Position numbers and translations under genes: made by a program. Under the pieces are notes generated by a model, which saw nothing but the letters and a program-made list of their open reading frames with translations, did not search any database and had not been told where the DNA came from. Positions 1-8,387 of a stretch of DNA of 64,000 bases are shown here, piece after piece (within the stretch, counting starts at the first letter, position 1; the number at the start of each line of letters is the position of its first letter). Source of the DNA: Methanoculleus sp. UBA430 (lineage in GTDB: Archaea; Halobacteriota; Methanomicrobia; Methanomicrobiales; Methanoculleaceae); contig NZ_DAXW01000009.1 of assembly GCF_002506585.1 (NCBI RefSeq), positions 260,346 through 324,345 on the forward strand, in the 5' to 3' direction.

Positions 1-128
1 TCCGGCAGCCGCTCTACCAGCCCTGCGATCCCCCCGCACCGGCAGAGCGACTTCTCGACTTCTGGTGGGAGAGGAAGCGTATCTTCCCGGCACTCTCTCT
101 TCTCCTCCACAATACCCTCTCTTTGCAC
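1..128 (-). CDS. ArsR-like regulator, N-terminal part only (runs off the window start)
   Basis: Seen: the minus strand is open from a GTG at 128 to the window edge, giving 42 codons of protein-like sequence with a Cys-x-Cys-Gly-Gly motif at residues 29-33. An in-frame ATG at 149 is an alternative start; TATATG around 145-150 would be a fitting TATA element for the GTG. Inference: the gene is divergent from an ArsP-type permease, and the charged, Cys-containing leader resembles the N-terminus of methanogen ArsR-family repressors. The helix-turn-helix itself would lie outside the window, so the family is not proven. It would plausibly regulate the divergent permease operon through the palindrome at 333-348. 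Confidence 0.45.
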   Translation of the reverse strand, partial: MQREGIVEEKRECREDTLPLPPEVEKSLCRCGGIAGLVERLP

Positions 129-332
129 TGGTATGAAACGAGGCTGCATATACCTTTTCAAGGCTACCATACGCTTCATTATCCGTGCATTTCATACGGA
201 ATGCCCTGGCGAGCAGGAGTCGGGAGCAATATCAGTTACCTCCTGAGGTCAGGCAGAGGGCTGTCGCAGGGCCACTCTACCGCACCCGGCATCGAACAGC
301 ATAACCTTTATGCTCGACCCCGCAGACATTAG

Positions 333-348
333 TTCAAAATAATTTGAA
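333..348. promoter_or_regulatory. AT-rich palindrome, candidate operator of the permease operon
   Basis: TTCAAA and TTTGAA are perfect inverted arms around a 4-nt ATAA spacer, about 32 nt before the permease ATG. The AT-rich island lies in otherwise GC-rich DNA between two divergent genes. The arrangement fits an ArsR-type operator; the protein that binds it is inferred. Confidence 0.45.
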
Positions 349-380
349 TTAGAGGATCCCGGACTCCGGCGAGGTACACC

Positions 381-1460
381 ATGATCGACATACTCATCAG
401 CGCCCTCTCGTCAGGGCTTGCCTCCGTGCTCGACTACCTCTCGGCGCACGTCCTCACCTGCCTGGTCCCGGCGTTCTTCATCGCCGGCGCCATCGCAGCC
501 TTTGTGAAGAAGGACGCGATCCTGAAGTACTTCAGTCCGGACACGCCCAAACACATCTCCTACGGGATCGCATCGGTCTCGGGGACGATCCTTGCCGTCT
601 GCAGCTGCACGATCCTGCCCATATTCGCCGGCATCCTCAAGAAAGGGAGCGGCATCGGCCCCGCGACGACGTTCCTCTTCGCGGGACCGGCCATCAACAT
701 CCTCGCGATCATCTACACCGCCCGGGTGCTCGGGTTCAGCCTCGGGGTGGCGCGGGCGGTCTCTGCGGTTGTCCTCGCCATCGTCATCGGGCTTTTTATG
801 GCGCTGATCTTCCGGTCGACGGACGTCGAGACGCTCAAGAAGAAAGCGATGGCGCCGAGCGTCGCCGGGGCGTGCGAGGAGGAGAAGCCGCGCTGGGTCA
901 CGCCGGCGTTCTTCGCCCTCCTGGTCGGGGTGCTGGTCTTCGGAGCGTCGCCGCTTGAGTGGGTGATCCGGCTCTCGATCGTCTACGTCCTCACCCTCGC
1001 GATCGCCGTCCTGCTCATCTACTACTTCGATAAGGACGAGGTGACCGACTGGGGGCTGGAGACCTGGGATTTGACGAAGAAGATCTTTCCCATCCTGATC
1101 GGGGGGACCTTTCTCGTCGGGATCATCGCCTTCTTCCTCCCGCCGGAGACCTTCCAGCCCTACTTCGGGAACAACTCGCTCGGCGCCAACTTCCTTGCGG
1201 CCGTTGTCGGGATGATCCTCTACATGCCGACGCTGCTCGAGGTCCCGATCATCGGGACCACCTTCGGCTACACCACCGGGCATATGGCCGCAGGGCCGGC
1301 ACTTGCCCTCCTGCTCGCGGGCCCGACGGTCAGCCTGCCGTCCATCCTTGTCCTCCAACGGATCATGGGGGCGAAGAAGACGGCGGCCTACGTGGGGCTG
1401 GTGGTCGTCTTCGCGACCGTTGCCGGGTTCCTGTTCGGGAACGGGATGTCACTACTCTAG
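381..1460 (+). CDS. ArsP/YraQ-type permease (predicted permease family)
   Basis: A 359-residue integral membrane protein with about eight to ten hydrophobic segments in two halves separated by a charged loop (about residues 150-175). It has the Cys-x-Cys motif at residues 74-76, just before a Thr-Ile-Leu-Pro stretch, and two Gly/Pro-rich repeats (one near residues 95-105, one near the C-terminus) typical of the ArsP_1/DUF318 family. Known members export trivalent organoarsenicals or have unknown substrates. GAGGT precedes the ATG by about 7 nt. It is followed closely by a small Cys-Cys protein and a thioredoxin-like protein, a common companion set. Arsenic or another thiol-reactive substrate is inferred from context. 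Confidence 0.75.
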   Translation: MIDILISALSSGLASVLDYLSAHVLTCLVPAFFIAGAIAAFVKKDAILKYFSPDTPKHISYGIASVSGTILAVCSCTILPIFAGILKKGSGIGPATTFLFAGPAINILAIIYTARVLGFSLGVARAVSAVVLAIVIGLFMALIFRSTDVETLKKKAMAPSVAGACEEEKPRWVTPAFFALLVGVLVFGASPLEWVIRLSIVYVLTLAIAVLLIYYFDKDEVTDWGLETWDLTKKIFPILIGGTFLVGIIAFFLPPETFQPYFGNNSLGANFLAAVVGMILYMPTLLEVPIIGTTFGYTTGHMAAGPALALLLAGPTVSLPSILVLQRIMGAKKTAAYVGLVVVFATVAGFLFGNGMSLL

Positions 1461-1470
1461 GAGAGAACTC

Positions 1471-1740
1471 ATGGAGACAGAGAAGCGAGAGAAACCCTGC
1501 TGCGCTGCCGAAGCGCTGCGGCGCGTCCGCCGGATCGATGTCGGCGGGGTCGTCGTCGGGCTTGCGATGCTCGACGATATCCTGGCCGATACAGTCGCCC
1601 GTAACCTCCCCGGCGAGACCGCCATCGGCGACGAACTCATCAAACAGGTAAAGATCTACAACTACATCCCGAAGGAGGCGGAACCGCTCTACCGGGCGGC
1701 GCTCCTCTGTGAGTATCAGAACGAGGTGACGAAACGATGA
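1471..1740 (+). CDS. Small conserved protein with a Cys-Cys pair, in the permease operon
   Basis: An 89-residue soluble protein starting at ATG 1471, ten bases after the permease stop and preceded by a GAGAG-type ribosome site; it ends by overlapping the thioredoxin gene by 4 bp (ATGA). A Cys-Cys pair lies at about residues 10-11 and another Cys near the C-terminus. I do not recognise the family. The tight coupling between an ArsP-type permease and a redox protein suggests a role in metal(loid) or thiol handling, for example a substrate-delivery or sensor subunit. That role is inference only. Confidence 0.65.
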   Translation: METEKREKPCCAAEALRRVRRIDVGGVVVGLAMLDDILADTVARNLPGETAIGDELIKQVKIYNYIPKEAEPLYRAALLCEYQNEVTKR

Positions 1741-1970
1741 AGGTAGAAGTGCTTGGAACCGGCTGCGCCAGGTGCAAGCGGCTCGCAAAGAACGTTGAAG
1801 CGGCGATCAAGGACCTCGGTATCGAGGCCGAACTCGTCAAGGTCGACGATATCACCGAGATCATGGACCGCGGCGTGATGCTGACCCCTGCCCTCGCCGT
1901 CGACGGCGAACTCAAAGTCTCCGGCCGGGTGGCGGACGTCAAGGAGATCAAGGAGCTCCTGCAGGGGTGA
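1737..1970 (+). CDS. Small thioredoxin-fold redox protein (MTH895 type)
   Basis: A 77-residue protein with a Thr-Gly-Cys-Ala-Arg-Cys active-site motif at residues 8-13 after the first beta strand, and a cis-Pro loop (Leu-Thr-Pro-Ala) near residue 51, the usual layout of the minimal archaeal redox-active disulfide proteins. It starts inside the stop codon of the preceding gene. In other genomes this family sits beside permeases of the ArsP/YraQ type. It probably reduces a disulfide or a bound metal(loid) for the permease, as inferred from context. Confidence 0.8.
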   Translation: MKVEVLGTGCARCKRLAKNVEAAIKDLGIEAELVKVDDITEIMDRGVMLTPALAVDGELKVSGRVADVKEIKELLQG

Positions 1971-2034
1971 GACCCTTTCAGCCGCCGTGCTTGAGGCGAT
2001 CAGGATGTGAACTACGGGCTCAAGCCTCTGTGGG

Positions 2035-2242
2035 TGGTCCGCTGGCGCTCCGGACGTCTGACCCGCTCGGCGTCCCGGCGGTCTTTGCCGTAGCGACCCC
2101 TCTGCCGGTGATCGCGAAGGTGAGGAGCGCACAGAAGGCAGCGGAGAAGTTCGAGTACTGGACCCGGTGTGTTGTGGGAGTGCTCTTCATCGGGATCAGG
2201 GATATCTTCTTGTGGCAATGCTGCTCGGGTGAGGTTGAGTAA
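2035..2242 (+). pseudogene. Possible remnant of a CcdA/DsbD-like membrane protein C-terminus
   Basis: The stretch between the thioredoxin gene and the next gene has no intact gene. One frame reads as the end of a membrane protein: a Val-Ala-Thr-x-Leu-Pro-Val-Ile segment, then a Gln-Lys-Ala-Ala-Glu-Lys helix, then Trp-Thr-Arg and a final hydrophobic helix. This resembles the last two helices of CcdA-like or ArsG-type transporters, but the upstream helices are missing and no start is convincing. Position directly behind a redox/permease operon fits a lost operon member. The identification is from memory of the family and is weak. Confidence 0.3.
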
Positions 2243-2269
2243 GAAAAAAATGCGGTGCTCTACCACGCA

Positions 2270-2653
2270 TCACTGCGCTGCCTTCTTCTCCTGCACCGGC
2301 GGATTCTTGATCGTAACGTCGACCGACTTCGAGTTCTTCCCGCGAACCTCCACCTTATACGTGCCCGGCTCGGGGAACTTGTGCGCGAAGAACGTGTAGG
2401 TCTGCGGGCCGCCGGCCGAAAGGTCCTGTTTCTTGCCGACCAGCGCGCCGTTGATCCACAACTGCGCCTTGAAGTGCGTATCCCAGTCCGAGGAGGGGAC
2501 ACCTTCGTTGTCGAACCAGTAGCCGATGCTCACCGAGACGTTCGGAAAGTAGTACGGATTGCCGCTCTCATCCCGGCCGCCGCCTGTGCTGCCGCTGACC
2601 GTGGCAGTTGCTTCTACGGAGTTTATGGTTGCATCCCGATAGGTAGGAGACAT
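2270..2653 (-). CDS. Hypothetical small protein, Ig-like/CARDB-type beta fold possible
   Basis: I do not recognise this 127-residue protein. The central and C-terminal part (Thr-Tyr-x-Val-Glu-Val-Arg-Gly, then Val-Asp-Val-Thr-Ile) looks like the last strands of an Ig-like domain, and the tail is Lys-rich. No signal peptide is seen with this start. A longer form starting at 2695 would add 14 residues, but the DNA there is an AT-rich run with TTTATATA about 12-20 nt before the chosen ATG, so it looks like promoter rather than coding sequence. It is an isolated single gene. Confidence 0.5.
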   Translation of the reverse strand: MSPTYRDATINSVEATATVSGSTGGGRDESGNPYYFPNVSVSIGYWFDNEGVPSSDWDTHFKAQLWINGALVGKKQDLSAGGPQTYTFFAHKFPEPGTYKVEVRGKNSKSVDVTIKNPPVQEKKAAQ

Positions 2654-2799
2654 GGCACCCAATATATAAAAGAAATATAATAATTTTACTTTCATCTGGT
2701 GCTGGCGGGTTGGTCAGCCGCATGAGAGATTCTTTTGCCGCCGGCCAGGTTCCCATGCGATCCCGGGAAGCCGGAGAATTCACCATTGGAAGTTCAAAA

Positions 2800-2884
2800 T
2801 GCGAGGGGTGGGATTCGAACCCACGGACCCCTGCGGGACCGGATCTTAAGTCCGGCGCCGTTGGCCGGGCTTGGCTACCCTCGC
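2800..2884 (-). tRNA. tRNA-Leu (UAA)
   Basis: A full cloverleaf on the minus strand: acceptor stem GCGAGGG/CCCTCGC, anticodon stem CCGGA/TCCGG with loop CTTAAGA (anticodon TAA), a long variable arm as expected for Leu, and a T arm with GGTTCGAATCC. The discriminator base is A at position 2800. CCA is not encoded. No intron is seen. A 44-nt AT-rich stretch upstream (about 2885-2930) probably holds the promoter. Confidence 0.95.
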
Positions 2885-3031
2885 TCAAAAAGTGCCATTA
2901 TCTATTCTCCATCGCATGTATTAAGTCCAGCGCCCGCATGCCGCCGGGGAAAACTCGATCCGGCAACCGTTCTCCAGGGTGACTCCCGGGCCCAAGGTAT
3001 TTGAGGCCAGGCCTGAAGGTTGGAGGCTGCC

Positions 3032-3343
3032 ATGGAGACGAACCGTAACCCGGAGAGTCCCGAAATGCCCTACCGGCACATCTGGACCGACGAAGGCGGC
3101 GTGAACCGGCAGGACCGCTGCCGGATGAGCAACTTTGCATTCGCGAACATATCGGAGGGTGCGGCCCCGTCGCGGATCGGGAGCCCCGGCGGCCCGGCCC
3201 GCCGCGTCGTCGTCCTCGTCCTGCCCGACAAGCAGGGGCGCAGGGGTCACCGATCGGGGACGGTGGGCGACCGGCCTGCGGTGCTGATGCTCGTGCAGGT
3301 GGCGCGACGCTCAAGCCCCGGCCGGCCCTGCCTGCCCGGATAA
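3032..3343 (+). pseudogene. Possible internally deleted cupin-like gene remnant
   Basis: The 539 bases between tRNA-Leu and the membrane protein at 3424 hold one suspicious frame of 103 codons. Its first half reads like the start of a small cupin (Tyr-Arg-His-Ile-Trp-Thr, later Gly-Gly-Pro-Ala-Arg-Arg). Its second half reads like a cupin end (Gly-His-Arg-Ser-Gly-Thr-Val-Gly-Asp, then Ala-Val-Leu-Met-Leu-Val-Gln). The barrel core with metal-binding His residues is absent between them, as if an in-frame deletion joined the two ends. This rests on remembered family resemblance; it may instead be a short real gene or noncoding. Confidence 0.3.
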
Positions 3344-3423
3344 CCGACCTTCACGACAGCCGTCGGCCCGCGAAACGCCCGACGGCAGTTGCAACAGATA
3401 TCGATGCAAACCGAGATAGACCG

Positions 3424-4074
3424 ATGACGGAGACCAGAACACTTCTTGCGGCGCTCTCGCTCGTGATTGCAGGCGCCTGCTTCCTCGCGTATCCTGCGAT
3501 CCGGCCCTACACCGACGAGACCTCTCTTGCCGGCGCCGAAGCCTTCGCCTCCCCCGCCTGGCTCCTCTCGCACACGCTTGCCATCGTCGGGTTCATCCTC
3601 CTCGTGCCCGGCCTGCTCGGCCTCTACAGCCGCCTCCGCGAAACGAGGGCCGAATCGTTGGGCATCATGGCCCTCGTCCTGACCTGGGCCGGCGTCGGGC
3701 TGACCCTCCCCTACTACGGGGCCGAGACCTTCGCGCTCGCCGCCGTGGGCCGGGAGGCGCTCCGGCAGAACAGCGTGGACCTGCTCGTCACGCTCTCGGA
3801 CGCGATCCGGTTCGGGGAGGGCGTCTGGTTCTTCGGTGCAGGCCTCCTCGCCCTTGCGGCCGGCGCGGTCCTCTTCGGGGCTGCGATCTGGCGGTCGAGC
3901 GTCCTTGCCCGGTGGAGCGGGATCCCTCTCGCGCTCGGCTTCGCCCTCTTCCTCCCGCAGTTCTTCACGCCTCCGGCGGTCCGCATTGCCCACGGGCTGC
4001 TCGTCCTAGTCGGGTGCTGGCTCGCGGCATGGAGCATGGTAAATTCCGGAAGAAAAGAAAAGCGATTGATATAG
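3424..4074 (+). CDS. Conserved membrane protein of unknown function
   Basis: A 216-residue polytopic membrane protein with about six predicted hydrophobic segments: one at the N-terminus (residues 7-25), one at about 48-68, then about 78-100, 133-155, 162-182 and 188-207, ending in a basic tail. An extracytoplasmic loop follows the first helix. No catalytic motif is evident. It stands alone, convergent with the aminotransferase gene downstream (6-base gap). The DNA composition matches the neighbours. I do not recognise the family. Confidence 0.65.
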   Translation: MTETRTLLAALSLVIAGACFLAYPAIRPYTDETSLAGAEAFASPAWLLSHTLAIVGFILLVPGLLGLYSRLRETRAESLGIMALVLTWAGVGLTLPYYGAETFALAAVGREALRQNSVDLLVTLSDAIRFGEGVWFFGAGLLALAAGAVLFGAAIWRSSVLARWSGIPLALGFALFLPQFFTPPAVRIAHGLLVLVGCWLAAWSMVNSGRKEKRLI

Positions 4075-4080
4075 GAGAGA

Positions 4081-5259
4081 TCAGGCCAGCCGCCGCATCA
4101 CCCGCGCCAGCCGGTGCATCCCCTCCGCGATCTCCTCCTCGCCCGCCGCCGAGAAGTTCAGGCGGATCGTCCCCTCCCCGCCGCCGTTGACGTAGAACGG
4201 TACTCCGGGGAGGACCGCGACGCCCTCTTTGACGCCCTCGCGGAAGACCTCCATCGACGAGACCCCGGAGGGGAGGGCCGCGGTCATGAACATCCCCCCT
4301 TCGGGGTTGGTATGAGTCATCCCCGACGGCATCAGGTCGTCGAGGAGATCGCACATCAGCCGGCAGTGCCTGCCGTAGACTGCCGAGATCTTTCGGACGT
4401 GGGCGTCGAGGTCGTGCGTTGCAAGGTAGCGGTGGAGAATCACCTGGCAGAGGAAGTTCGAGTGGAGGTCGGCCGCCTGCTTTGCGACGTTGAACTCCCG
4501 CAGGACCGGCACCGGGGCGAATATCCAGCCTATCCGCATACCGGGGGCGACAATCTTTGAGAACGACCCCGAGATCACCGTCTGGTCCGGGAGGTAGCGC
4601 TTCACCGGCGGCCGGGGCTGCCCGTCAAAGAAGAGCTCCCCGAAGGCGTCGTCCTCGTAAAAGACCGTCCCCGTCCCCTCGAGGACCTCCGCGACACCCC
4701 GCCGCTTCTCCTGGGAGTAGGTCGTCCCCGAAGGGTTCTGTGAGTTCGGGATGCCGTAGAAGAACTTCGGAACATGCTTCCGGACGACCGACTCAAACGC
4801 CCCGAGATTCGGCCCGTCCTCTTCGAGAGGGACCGGATGAACGACAGGCTCGTAGAGGGAGAAGGCCTCGATCGCGCCGAGGTAGCCGGGTCGCTCCATC
4901 CCGACGGCGTCCCCGGGATCCAGGAAGATCTTTGCGACGAGGTCCAGACACTGCTGGGAGCCGTTGACGATCTGGATCTCCTCAGGGGTCGCCGGGAGGC
5001 CGAGTCTTCTCCGATAACGGTCGGCGATGAACTCCCGGAGGGGGAGGTAGCCGTCCGTCGTGGTATACTGGAGCGCTTTGCGCCCGTCCTCTGCGAATAC
5101 CTCGCGGGCCGCGTCCCGGATCCCCGTAACATCGATATACGCCGAGCCCGGAAGGCCGCCGGCAAACGATATCACCCGGGGGACCGCCGAGACCCGGAAG
5201 AGCTCCGCAAGAAACGACTCCGGGACCCGCCCCATCCGACCAGAGAACCGGTAATTCAT
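4081..5259 (-). CDS. PLP-dependent class I aminotransferase (LysN/AadAT-like)
   Basis: A 392-residue fold-type I aminotransferase. Seen: a Gly-Gly-Leu-Pro near residue 34, the Asn-Gly-Ser-Gln-Gln cofactor-phosphate segment near 98, the Pro-Asn-x-Gln-Asn-Pro-Ser-Gly motif near 170, and the Schiff-base lysine in Ser-Gly-Ser-Phe-Ser-Lys near residue 233, followed by Arg-Ile-Gly-Trp. This is the signature of the aminoadipate/aromatic/branched-chain aminotransferase group also related to MocR C-terminal domains. Substrate cannot be read from sequence. It lies alone, 63 bases downstream of the DUF2070 gene's stop, on the same strand. Confidence 0.85.
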   Translation of the reverse strand: MNYRFSGRMGRVPESFLAELFRVSAVPRVISFAGGLPGSAYIDVTGIRDAAREVFAEDGRKALQYTTTDGYLPLREFIADRYRRRLGLPATPEEIQIVNGSQQCLDLVAKIFLDPGDAVGMERPGYLGAIEAFSLYEPVVHPVPLEEDGPNLGAFESVVRKHVPKFFYGIPNSQNPSGTTYSQEKRRGVAEVLEGTGTVFYEDDAFGELFFDGQPRPPVKRYLPDQTVISGSFSKIVAPGMRIGWIFAPVPVLREFNVAKQAADLHSNFLCQVILHRYLATHDLDAHVRKISAVYGRHCRLMCDLLDDLMPSGMTHTNPEGGMFMTAALPSGVSSMEVFREGVKEGVAVLPGVPFYVNGGGEGTIRLNFSAAGEEEIAEGMHRLARVMRRLA

Positions 5260-5322
5260 GATGATCAGGTTGGGACGCGGGGAACGAAAAGGTGCCGGGT
5301 CTCTCCGGGCCGGCGGCGCAGT

Positions 5323-7062
5323 TCACTGGAGCGCGATATAGGCGACGACCGAGAGGAGGAACGCGAGGACGAGGATCATAAAACTGATCGGGGCGATGAA
5401 CGCGAGCATCGCGTTGACGGTGCTCGCCAGCTGCGAGACCCGCTGCGACCCGAAGACGACGATCCCCTCGCACGAGGCCGTTGCCGCCCCCACTCGTGCC
5501 TCCGAGAGGTCGGCGATCGCTTCGGTGACCGCCTGCTCGACATACGGGACGATCTCCTCTGCCGGCACCATGTAGCCGACCGGGTTCTTCCCGGTGATGG
5601 TGTTCACTGTATGCGTGTCGGTGGTCATGATCTCGGCCTCGTCGACGTGGCTGAGCACCACGGAGCGAAGGCGCTCCCGGACACCCTCCGCCACGTTGTT
5701 CCCGTCGATCAGGACGTAGGCCGCTTTCTTCCCGCCGACCTCGGTCGCCAGCACCTGGACCCCGAGCGACCCGAACCCCTGCTCGCGGGTGAACGGGACC
5801 CGGACGTGGGAGACCCCGATCGCAAGCGGCTCGTGGGGGAGGTCACGCGCGGCGGTGAACCCCGCACGTGCGGCGGCGATGTACTCCGTCGCGATCTTCG
5901 TCGCCGGGAGGACCGGGGAACCCACGCTGGTCATGCAGTTGTGGGCGTCGACGAACGCAACGTGGGAGAAGCCGCACCGCCCTTCGGCCATGATCGCAAG
6001 GCCGATCGAGTAATCGAGGTCCTCCGTCCGGTCCGGGGACCGGGTGCTCACCATCAGGAGGGCGTTCCCGAACCGCTGGCAGAGGATCGAGACCGAACCG
6101 GAGACCACCCGGACCGGGCGGCTCGCGGTGGCGGCGAAGGTAAGCCCCTCCCGGGACGCCTCCACAGCGCAGGCGATCTTATGGATCTCACTCTCCGAGA
6201 CCAGGTTGAAGTCGTGGGTGGCGCACCCGTGGGCGACCAGCGTCTCCTCAGGAAACGTGTCGTGGAGGATCCGTGGGAGGTTGCCGCCGCCGACGTCGCC
6301 CATCGGGCCGGGGTGGACGTTCGGGACCGTGAAGAGGACATTCTTCCCTGCATCGCGGGAGAAGAAGAGCGAGACCTCCGGGACGTAGACCTCCTCGCCG
6401 ATCTCGCGGAAGAAGTCCTCCATGTTCTTCGAGCCGTCCGTCAGGTGGGCGATGAAGGTATTGAGGAAGTTGAGCCCGCTGATCTGGAACGCCCTTCGTA
6501 ACGGCCGCTCGATGAGCCAGATCAGGAAAACAAAGACCATCCCGAAGACCGCCTGGAGGAGGAGGGCGTACGGGACGAACCCGGGCGTGAAGAACCAGGC
6601 CCCGACCGCTATCCCGGCCGCGCTCTGGAGGAACGCGGGGAGGACCATCCGTGTGATCCGGTAGTCGGCGACGGCTACGAGGACCAGCAGCCGGAGGCCG
6701 AAGACCAGACCGAGAGCGACCGCGTAGAGCGTTGGGAAGAGTCCCCGGCCGAAGACCAGAATCGGCGAGAGGCTCAGGATCACCGCAAGAACCGTACAGG
6801 CCAGGGCGAGGAGGGCCGAACGATTGCAGGTGATTTGCCGGCCGGATGCACGCACCAGCGGCACGGTCAGCAGGAAGGCGACCAGTGCCGGGACCGAGAA
6901 GCCGAGCGTGCCAAGCAGGAAGAACTCGTGCCCGGCCCGGTACGTGGCGGCGTCGATGACGAAACCGAGCACGACAATGAGCCCAAGCGACCGCGGCCAG
7001 GATGGGGCGGAGAAGATGTAGCGAGTCAACCGTTCGACACGCACATCAGGGCCGGATTCCAT
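5323..7062 (-). CDS. DUF2070 family membrane protein
   Basis: A 579-residue protein with an N-terminal block of about six hydrophobic segments (residues 20-200), a large soluble domain (about 210-540) and a final membrane helix at the C-terminus. The soluble domain carries His/Asp-rich motifs: Asn-Val-His-Pro-Gly-Pro-Met-Gly-Asp near 255, His-Gly-Cys-Ala-Thr-His-Asp near 280 and Asp-Ala-His-Asn-Cys-Met near 375. These suggest a metal-dependent hydrolase active site. Length and architecture match the archaeal DUF2070 family, whose function is unknown. It is transcribed alone after an 83-base gap from the PfkB gene. Confidence 0.85.
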   Translation of the reverse strand: MESGPDVRVERLTRYIFSAPSWPRSLGLIVVLGFVIDAATYRAGHEFFLLGTLGFSVPALVAFLLTVPLVRASGRQITCNRSALLALACTVLAVILSLSPILVFGRGLFPTLYAVALGLVFGLRLLVLVAVADYRITRMVLPAFLQSAAGIAVGAWFFTPGFVPYALLLQAVFGMVFVFLIWLIERPLRRAFQISGLNFLNTFIAHLTDGSKNMEDFFREIGEEVYVPEVSLFFSRDAGKNVLFTVPNVHPGPMGDVGGGNLPRILHDTFPEETLVAHGCATHDFNLVSESEIHKIACAVEASREGLTFAATASRPVRVVSGSVSILCQRFGNALLMVSTRSPDRTEDLDYSIGLAIMAEGRCGFSHVAFVDAHNCMTSVGSPVLPATKIATEYIAAARAGFTAARDLPHEPLAIGVSHVRVPFTREQGFGSLGVQVLATEVGGKKAAYVLIDGNNVAEGVRERLRSVVLSHVDEAEIMTTDTHTVNTITGKNPVGYMVPAEEIVPYVEQAVTEAIADLSEARVGAATASCEGIVVFGSQRVSQLASTVNAMLAFIAPISFMILVLAFLLSVVAYIALQ

Positions 7063-7145
7063 CAGGTATCCCCGGGTTCCGCTATCAGGCCGTGGGCAGA
7101 AGCCGGCAGTCTTCTGCCGACAGACCGCACGTTATATTGCATCTT

Positions 7146-8036
7146 TCAGGTAAATATTTCCCCCGGTTCGCCAAAGACCTTCCGGTACCGGGCCATCATC
7201 CGGTCCCAGTCCGGGAGGTTCGTCTGGGTGCCCATCCTTTCAACGACAAAAGACGAGACCACCGCCCCTGCACGACAGCAGTCAAGCGGGGCATAGCCCT
7301 TCCGGAACGCAGCGAGGAAACCGGCCCGGTAACCGTCGCCGGCGCCGGTGGGGTCGACAGCCTCTACCCGGACGGCCGGGACGTTCTGCTCCTCGCCGTC
7401 CATGCAGAGGACGCTTCCTTCCGCCCCCCGGGTCGTAACCACCATCGGGACCGACGCGACGAGCGCTTCCCGCTCCAGCCCGAGCATATCGCACATCCGG
7501 TCCATCTCGTGGTTGTTCGAGAAGAGGATATCGATCTTCGCGAGGATGATCTCGAGCTGCTCCGGGGTATAGCGGATGAGGTCCTGGCCCGGGTCGAATG
7601 AGGCGAACCTGCTCTTCTGGGCGACCCTGACGTTGAAGTCGGGGTCGGCCGTCGCCATGTGGACGAAGTCGAGAGCAGGGGCCTCCGCCCGGGAGAACGC
7701 AGCGGACGCGCCCCACTCAAAGAAGGTCTCCTGGTCGCCGTCGTCGTCCGTAAAGACGTACGCGGTCGCGGTGCGGGCATCCTTGACCATCGAGAAGTCC
7801 TGCACGATCTCAAGGTTGTGCAGCCACAGGTCGTAGTCGCTGCCCGGGAAGTCGCCGCCGACCGATGAGACGAGCCGGCACCGCTCACCGAGGGTCGCAA
7901 TCCCGGCCGCGATATTCGCCGCTCCGCCACCAAAGTAGACCGAGTGACCGTTGATATAGGTCGAGTTGTGCCGTCCGGGAAGTTTCGGCACCCGGAAGAG
8001 GTGGTCGATGGCGGTATGCCCGACGACAGCTATCAC
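7146..8036 (-). CDS. PfkB-family carbohydrate/nucleoside kinase
   Basis: A 296-residue ribokinase-family kinase. Seen: an early Gly-Gly-Gly-Ala-Ala-Asn motif (residues 36-41) that binds the sugar, and the C-terminal anion-hole/catalytic motif Asp-Pro-Thr-Gly-Ala-Gly-Asp (near residue 229) with the catalytic Asp. These are PfkB signatures 1 and 2. Its start overlaps the stop of the UPF0212 gene by 4 bp, so the two are probably translated together. Archaeal homologues include ADP- or ATP-dependent nucleoside and sugar kinases; the substrate cannot be inferred here. Confidence 0.85.
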   Translation of the reverse strand: MIAVVGHTAIDHLFRVPKLPGRHNSTYINGHSVYFGGGAANIAAGIATLGERCRLVSSVGGDFPGSDYDLWLHNLEIVQDFSMVKDARTATAYVFTDDDGDQETFFEWGASAAFSRAEAPALDFVHMATADPDFNVRVAQKSRFASFDPGQDLIRYTPEQLEIILAKIDILFSNNHEMDRMCDMLGLEREALVASVPMVVTTRGAEGSVLCMDGEEQNVPAVRVEAVDPTGAGDGYRAGFLAAFRKGYAPLDCCRAGAVVSSFVVERMGTQTNLPDWDRMMARYRKVFGEPGEIFT

Positions 8037-8371
8037 AGTTCCTCCACCTCCTGGACCTTCAGTGGGACGTCGCGCAACGCCTTCCCGACGACCGACTTCG
8101 CTATCCTGGCCGCGTGTTCACCGGACTCCGCACGGAAGACCTTCATCTGGAGCACGAGACCGACAAGGGCGGTGTTCGCCACCACAAGAGCTGTGTCAAG
8201 ATCCCCCTCGCAGAAGGGGCAGGCGCTCATCCCGGCCTCGATCTCCACAAACTTCGCCGAGGGGTTGAGTCGTTTCCCCGCCTCGCTGATCGCGATGCTC
8301 ACGGCGTCGTCCATGGACTTGACGTCCTTTAGTATCCACGCTGATTCGAGCGTAACCAAATAATCCGGCAT
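8033..8371 (-). CDS. UPF0212 (DUF555) family protein
   Basis: A 112-residue protein with a single Cys-Pro-Phe-Cys motif near residue 51, followed by a hydrophobic helix. It matches the archaeal UPF0212/DUF555 family in start, motif and length; function unknown. The ATG at 8371 is chosen because GGAGAG lies just before it; an upstream in-frame start at 8401 would add ten residues overlapping the nitroreductase end. It overlaps the PfkB kinase gene by 4 bp and lies 16 bases behind the nitroreductase gene, suggesting one transcript of four genes from 9258 down. Confidence 0.85.
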   Translation of the reverse strand: MPDYLVTLESAWILKDVKSMDDAVSIAISEAGKRLNPSAKFVEIEAGMSACPFCEGDLDTALVVANTALVGLVLQMKVFRAESGEHAARIAKSVVGKALRDVPLKVQEVEEL

Positions 8372-8387
8372 AATCTCTCCGAATAAC

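Noticed and set aside
1..40. tRNA-like minus-strand start (GGCTGGTAGAGCGG)
   Set aside because: The D arm pairing would need a loop of about 14 bases, and one frame through the same bases is a good protein-coding sequence, so an ArsR-like gene end is preferred.
123..332. A 69-codon plus-strand frame upstream of the permease
   Set aside because: No ribosome site, low-complexity composition, and it covers the promoter region between divergent genes.
4774..6501. 575-codon open frame on the plus strand across the aminotransferase and DUF2070 genes
   Set aside because: It is antisense to two clear genes, is dominated by Arg/Asp/Gly codons typical of frame shadows in high-GC DNA, and has no recognisable domain.
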